This document shows positions 51,924-55,584 of a stretch of 55,584 nt of DNA, piece by piece. Location of the stretch: the NCBI GenBank assembly GCA_903838675.1, contig CAILZI010000034.1:1-55584 (forward strand), in the 5' to 3' direction. Origin of the DNA: an uncultured Verrucomicrobiota bacterium. GTDB lineage: Bacteria > Verrucomicrobiota > Verrucomicrobiia > Verrucomicrobiales > Verrucomicrobiaceae. How positions within the stretch are numbered: position 1 is the first letter of the stretch; each line of letters opens with the position of its first letter. The notes under the pieces are model-generated. The model was not told the DNA's origin, did no database searches, and saw nothing but the letters and a program-made list of their open reading frames with translations. The translations under genes and the position numbers were made by a program.

Positions 51924-53231
51924 ATGGACGTTTTCATCATCTGCCCGGATTATCGTAAATGCGCTGGCTTTGCCCGCCGTATCCGCCCGCTCGCTCTCTG
52001 GCCCGTATTGGGCCGCACTTTGCTGGACCTCTGGCTTGAGCATCTCGCCGCAGCAGGAGTCAAGCACGCCACCATTCTGGCCGCCGATCGGCCCCAAGAA
52101 ATTCGTTATGCCGTGGATCAAGGCGGGCGCTGGGGATTGTCCATCACCGTTCTTTCCGTCAAACGCGAACCCAGCATTGAAGAAACTCGCCTGCGTTTTA
52201 CGGGCAAAGACTCTTTGGGAATCGCTCCCAACATCATCACTCTTGACACCCTGCCGTCGATGCCGCACAAGCCGCTTTGGGAAAGCTCCGCCGCTTTGTT
52301 TGACATCATGCTGGGCAATCTGCGTGGAACTCCACCAGAATCACACCTGACCATGCGCGAGATCGCACCGGAGGTGCATGTCAGTACACGGGCTCGCATT
52401 GCTGCCACGGCAAAAATCGAAGGCCCGGTCTGGATCGGCCCACAGGTCATTGTCGGAGACAATGCACAGATTCTTGCAGGTACAGTTATCGAAGAGGCTG
52501 CATATATTGACCGCAACGCCATCATCAGTGAGAGCTGGGTTGGGCCGAACACTTATGTTGGCGCCCTGACCAGTGTGCAAAACTCCTTAGCCTGGGGTGG
52601 CGGCATCGAAAACTGGAGCAAGGGCTCGTTCCTGGAGGTGACAGATGACTTTCTGCTCACCAACCTCACACATCAACCCTTTGGCGGTGTTCGCAGCGGC
52701 TGGCTTACCCGCATTGCCGGGCTCCTGCTGATGCTGATGACATCTCCGCTGGCGCTGCTGTATGCACTCTGGACTCGCATCGTGAAATGGCAGTCTGCCT
52801 TTGAGAGCCGTCAGGTGGTGCTGCCTCCGCCGAGCAAGCAGGATCGTTTCAGCCCCAGCACACGGCTTTATTCACTCACTTCTGCACAAGGTTTGTTTTC
52901 CCGCTGGCCTGAACTGTGGGCCGTCTGGCGTGGTGACATGCACCTGGTGGGCAATCGACCGCTTTCCCAGGCACGCGCGGCTCTGTTGACCAATGAATTT
53001 GAACGCATGTGGTTCGACGCACCTGCAGGCATCTTTTCCTACGCCGACATTATGAATGACGGCATGCAGAGCAGTGACAACGACACCGCGCACAGCGCGT
53101 GTTACGCCATTCATCGCAGCCTGCGGCTGAACTTCCGCATCCTGATGTACTGCCTGCCACGCTTTTTCATGCCAATGTCCCGCAAGGAACATGGCATTCC
53201 CACCAATAGCCCAACTCAAACCTGCACCTAA
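51924..53231 (+). CDS. Nucleotidyltransferase-like / beta-helix / degenerate sugar-transferase fusion
   Basis: 435 aa with three parts. Residues 1-110 resemble the N-terminus of NDP-sugar pyrophosphorylases (IRPLALWPVLGRTLLDLWLEHL, then AGVKHATILAA), but the usual GxGTR loop is not evident. Residues about 148-215 are hexapeptide repeats of a left-handed beta helix (STRARIAATAKIEGPVWIG and so on). A membrane helix at about 262-285 leads to a short tail with LWAVWRGDMHLVGNRPLS, which matches the C-terminal signature of bacterial sugar transferases. The basic catalytic region (KFRSM-type) is absent. It may regulate or scaffold the preceding initiating enzyme, or have its own transferase role. 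Co-transcribed in the operon. Confidence 0.78.
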   Translation: MDVFIICPDYRKCAGFARRIRPLALWPVLGRTLLDLWLEHLAAAGVKHATILAADRPQEIRYAVDQGGRWGLSITVLSVKREPSIEETRLRFTGKDSLGIAPNIITLDTLPSMPHKPLWESSAALFDIMLGNLRGTPPESHLTMREIAPEVHVSTRARIAATAKIEGPVWIGPQVIVGDNAQILAGTVIEEAAYIDRNAIISESWVGPNTYVGALTSVQNSLAWGGGIENWSKGSFLEVTDDFLLTNLTHQPFGGVRSGWLTRIAGLLLMLMTSPLALLYALWTRIVKWQSAFESRQVVLPPPSKQDRFSPSTRLYSLTSAQGLFSRWPELWAVWRGDMHLVGNRPLSQARAALLTNEFERMWFDAPAGIFSYADIMNDGMQSSDNDTAHSACYAIHRSLRLNFRILMYCLPRFFMPMSRKEHGIPTNSPTQTCT

Positions 53232-53234
53232 GCC

Positions 53235-53528
53235 ATGACACTGACCGCCTCCGCCCAGATCACCGCTCCCGCCGAACTCTGCGCTTCAACCGCACGGCTC
53301 TGGCGCGATCGCCTTGACCATGAGATCAAACCCGAGCATGAGGAAGCCTGCATTGATTTGTCAAAAACACGTTTCATCGACAGCTCAGGTCTCGGAGTTC
53401 TTCTGACTCTAAACAAAAACCTCCGCGCCCGTGGAGCCAGCCTCAAACTGATCAATCCTTCATCCGCTGTCTGCCAGCTCATCGAACTGACAAGGCTGCA
53501 TCGCGTATTCGAAATTATCCACGATTGA
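53235..53528 (+). CDS. STAS-domain anti-sigma factor antagonist-like protein
   Basis: 97 aa. A compact STAS domain with HEEACIDLSKTRFIDSSGLGVLL, where the Ser after Asp is the usual phosphorylation site, and ASLKLINPSSAVCQLIELTRL. Such proteins switch between a kinase/anti-sigma factor and a target according to phosphorylation. The following gene encodes an RsbW-like kinase domain fused to an RsbU-like phosphatase, the natural partners. It starts 3 bp after the fusion protein's stop, with 6 bp to the next gene. Confidence 0.9.
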   Translation: MTLTASAQITAPAELCASTARLWRDRLDHEIKPEHEEACIDLSKTRFIDSSGLGVLLTLNKNLRARGASLKLINPSSAVCQLIELTRLHRVFEIIHD

Positions 53529-53534
53529 TCGCTC

Positions 53535-55307
53535 ATGTCGCTTCCGCAGCAGCAGTTCGATGGCTTCCGGCTCAATTTTCCAGCCACGCTGGAGGATGCA
53601 CGCGATGCCGTAAGATCTGTCATTCAGTGGTTCCGTGACCGGCAGATCCAAGAAGACGAGTGCCAGCAATGGGAGCTGGTGCTGGCAGAAGCAGCAAACA
53701 ATGCGGTGAATTACGCCACCTCCGAACAGTCCCTGTTCACGGTTCGCATCGAAGCAGCGCTGTCCGAAGTCGACATCGAAGTCCGAATCACAGATCATAC
53801 CAGCGGCTTTGACTGGCCTGACCAGGTTGAACTGCCTGAAGACGATGAGTGCGATCACGGACGCGGACTCTTCATCATCAGTTCTCTCACCGATCACGTG
53901 TCTTACCTGCGCGGTCAGGGGCAGAACGTGCTATGCCTGAGGTCGCAGCGCAAATCTGCGCCACAGCCCAAGGAAGACACCGAAGCGACTCTCGAGCTCA
54001 TGACCGCCGAGGTCGCCTCCTGTTACGAAACTCTTGCCAACATCTTCCGTCTCATCGCAGATGCTGGCAACGACGTGGAGCCAGTCGCACTTGCTTCGCG
54101 CTGGCTCGAAGAACTTCGTGACCTGGCGGGTGCAGATTTTCTGGTGTTGCGCATGGCAGGCACCGAAGCTGGCAGGCTCCCCATCCTTGGTGGCGTGCCC
54201 TCCACCATTGCATGGGATCCTTTGCTGGATCTCCGCACCGCAGATTCCGTTGAAACCCGCGCGGCAATGACACGCCAGGATCAATGGTTTGATGGAAGCA
54301 CTACTTTTGCCACCGCAGATCCGCTGCAAAAAGCCGGCACCCATATCAGCGGACTGGCGCATCCACTCGAAAGTGGCGGTGATCTCGCGGGCGTGCTGAC
54401 CGTGGGTGTTTTCAAACCTCTCTGGGAACCTTCCGCTCGTGAATTGAATGTGGTTCGCAGTCTGGGTGATTTTCTCGGCGCACTGCTGCATGGCTTGCAC
54501 CGCCGAGATGAGGCCAATCAATCACGGCTCATGAAAAGAGAACTGCAGATTGCCGCTGACATCCAGCGCTCCCTGCTTCCGGCTGAGCTGCCACAGACAC
54601 CTTTCGTCCACTGTGCGGCCCACCTCGCTACCGTGGGAGAAGTAGGTGGAGACTATCTCGATGCCATCCTGCTGCCAGACGGCGGCCTGCTGTTTGTCGT
54701 GGCCGATGTCATGGGCAAAGGCGTCCCTGCCGCGCTGTTTGCCACCGCTTTTCACAGCCTGCTGCATTCTCATCTCGATCTGGCTTCACGGCCCTCCCGT
54801 CTGATGAAGCGGCTGAACAAGGCGATGTTTGCAGAGTTGGATCGGGCGGACATGTTCATTACGGCACAGCTCGTCCATATCAGCGCTGACGGTCTCGCGC
54901 TGCAGGTCTGTGGTGCAGGCCATGCCCCGCTGCTGCTCAGTGATGGCAGACAGATACAGGAAGTCTGCGCCGATGGTCCGCCGCTCGGAGTCACCGCTGA
55001 TGCGGGCTATCAGGATTACTCGGTCAGCCTCACCACATACACGCATGTGCTTCTCCACACAGATGGTTTGAGTGATGTGGTTTCAGGTGGCGGCATTCTT
55101 AGCCGTGATGAACTTCACACCTGGCTGCGAGCAACGGCCGCCGCTGCCGCAGATGCCGGAACTTCGCGCGACAGCCTGCACCGTCTGCACCGCACTGCGG
55201 TGGATGCAGCCAGCCAGCAGGACGACGCCACCTTCATGATTATCACCCGTGGTGAGCAGACGCTCACTGCCAACACCCAAAACTCTCTCTCTCATGCCAA
55301 AGGATAG
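53535..55307 (+). CDS. RsbW-like kinase / GAF-like / PP2C (RsbU, SpoIIE) phosphatase fusion
   Basis: 590 aa. Residues about 10-140 form an anti-sigma HATPase: the N-box ELVLAEAANNAVNYA (about 47-61) and the G-box DHGRGLFII (about 107-115). A middle region (about 150-320) looks like a degenerate GAF domain. The C-terminal PP2C/SpoIIE domain has LQIAADIQRSLLP, GEVGGDYLD (metal-binding Asp, about 374), VVADVMGKGVPAA (about 389-400), LCGAGHAPLLL-type strands and HTDGLSD. Both the kinase and the phosphatase of a partner-switching module are thus in one chain, and the STAS protein just upstream is the likely substrate. Such modules often control EPS or biofilm genes. Confidence 0.93.
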   Translation: MSLPQQQFDGFRLNFPATLEDARDAVRSVIQWFRDRQIQEDECQQWELVLAEAANNAVNYATSEQSLFTVRIEAALSEVDIEVRITDHTSGFDWPDQVELPEDDECDHGRGLFIISSLTDHVSYLRGQGQNVLCLRSQRKSAPQPKEDTEATLELMTAEVASCYETLANIFRLIADAGNDVEPVALASRWLEELRDLAGADFLVLRMAGTEAGRLPILGGVPSTIAWDPLLDLRTADSVETRAAMTRQDQWFDGSTTFATADPLQKAGTHISGLAHPLESGGDLAGVLTVGVFKPLWEPSARELNVVRSLGDFLGALLHGLHRRDEANQSRLMKRELQIAADIQRSLLPAELPQTPFVHCAAHLATVGEVGGDYLDAILLPDGGLLFVVADVMGKGVPAALFATAFHSLLHSHLDLASRPSRLMKRLNKAMFAELDRADMFITAQLVHISADGLALQVCGAGHAPLLLSDGRQIQEVCADGPPLGVTADAGYQDYSVSLTTYTHVLLHTDGLSDVVSGGGILSRDELHTWLRATAAAAADAGTSRDSLHRLHRTAVDAASQQDDATFMIITRGEQTLTANTQNSLSHAKG

Positions 55308-55444
55308 CCCCATACTTGTCGTTGATGACGAGCCTCACATGCGCCGGGTGGCGGAACTCAGCATGAAACCGCTCGGTCATCCCATATTGCTTGCAGGAGA
55401 TGGTCAGGAAGCAGTGAAACTGGCCAGGAGCCATCATCCCTGCT
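55294..55444 (+). pseudogene. Response-regulator receiver domain, interrupted
   Basis: The ATG at 55294 (overlapping the previous stop by 14 bp) starts a receiver domain: SPILVVDDEPHMRRVAELSM with the acidic pair, GHPILLAGDGQEAVKLARSHHP. After about 49 residues, where the phosphorylated Asp strand should come, the homology breaks at about 55445. The frame stays open to the window end but reads unrelated Arg-rich sequence. The break coincides with a GTAAGC motif like an IS66 terminus, so the gene is probably split by an insertion; a misassembly at the contig end is the alternative. Confidence 0.65.
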
Positions 55445-55584
55445 GTAAGCCGCAAACCGAAACAACCCAGTTCCACAGGAGAAATGACCCACTTTCGCGC
55501 CTCCCAGGGGAAATCGAGCGGCTCTCAAACGCCTCTGGAGGTCGATTTGAAAGAGGTTTTAGGCCGGTTTTAGAGGCCAATGGC
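55445..55584. mobile_element. Probable left end of an IS66-family element (cut by window end)
   Basis: Sequence from GTAAGCCGCAAACCG at 55445 onward interrupts the receiver gene. IS66 elements begin with 5'-GTAA and carry their first gene about 100 bp in. No transposase domain is readable in the 140 bases present, and a short frame from 55485 stops after 26 codons. Together with the IS66 transposase tail at 1-168, it suggests that copies of one element flank the window. Confidence 0.4.

Overview
This is a 55.6-kb bacterial exopolysaccharide (EPS) locus, probably from a Gram-negative member of the Verrucomicrobia or another PVC lineage. The lineage call is an inference. It rests on the mix of families (Wzx/Wzy/Wzc machinery, FkbM methyltransferases, a FemAB/CelD-like acyltransferase, a prepilin-like mini-protein) and on the general lack of strong Shine-Dalgarno sites; the GGAGG-type site before 40884 is a rare exception. 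No rRNA, tRNA or CRISPR array was seen. The window starts inside the 3' end of an IS66-family transposase gene and ends in what looks like the left end of an IS66-type element that interrupts a response-regulator gene. The sequence is therefore probably bounded by copies of one repeated element.

Layout. 1-5.5 kb: Wzc-like tyrosine autokinase with a small membrane protein, a glycosyltransferase (GT) and an endonuclease/exonuclease/phosphatase (EEP) family membrane protein. 5.8-7.5 kb: a scar of three stacked, broken insertion sequences. 7.7-17 kb: prepilin-like and lipoprotein mini-genes, a Wzy-type polymerase, GTs, a decayed GT, a decayed IS5 copy, a FemAB/CelD-like protein and a polysaccharide deacetylase. 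16-22 kb: a Cys-rich protein and a GNAT-like protein beside a four-gene minus-strand operon (AMP-forming ligase, PLP decarboxylase, acyl carrier protein, luciferase-like monooxygenase), with a C12 homopolymer just before the carrier-protein start codon. 22-29 kb: methyltransferases, a serine-acetyltransferase-like enzyme and the Wzx flippase. 29.3-37.8 kb: an eight-gene minus-strand operon (methyltransferase, UDP-GlcNAc 2-epimerase, unusual deacetylase, GNAT-like protein, FkbH, second carrier protein, MaoC-SDR fusion, membrane acyltransferase). 38-46.6 kb: nucleotide-sugar dehydrogenase, more GTs, a GT39 enzyme, and DUF218 and VanZ-like membrane proteins. 46.9-55.4 kb: a tightly overlapping plus-strand operon with a hybrid histidine kinase carrying an HNOBA-type domain, a GT, the initiating sugar transferase, a nucleotidyltransferase/beta-helix/sugar-transferase fusion, a STAS protein, an RsbW-RsbU fusion and a broken receiver gene.

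How it fits together. The 51.2-kb sugar transferase would prime undecaprenyl phosphate, the GTs would build a repeat unit from uronate and ManNAc-type sugars, Wzx (25.3 kb) would flip it, Wzy (8.3 kb) would polymerise it, and the Wzc-like kinase (0.3 kb) would control chain length and export. No Wza-type outer-membrane exporter is visible. The unusual part is decoration. Two separate carrier-protein modules, one apparently making glyceryl-type thioesters (FkbH) and one activating and perhaps decarboxylating or oxidising an amino-acid-like acid, sit among acyltransferases and seven methyltransferases. I infer a polysaccharide carrying exotic acyl and methyl groups, possibly phase-variable through the C12 tract, with synthesis linked to signal transduction at the 3' end.
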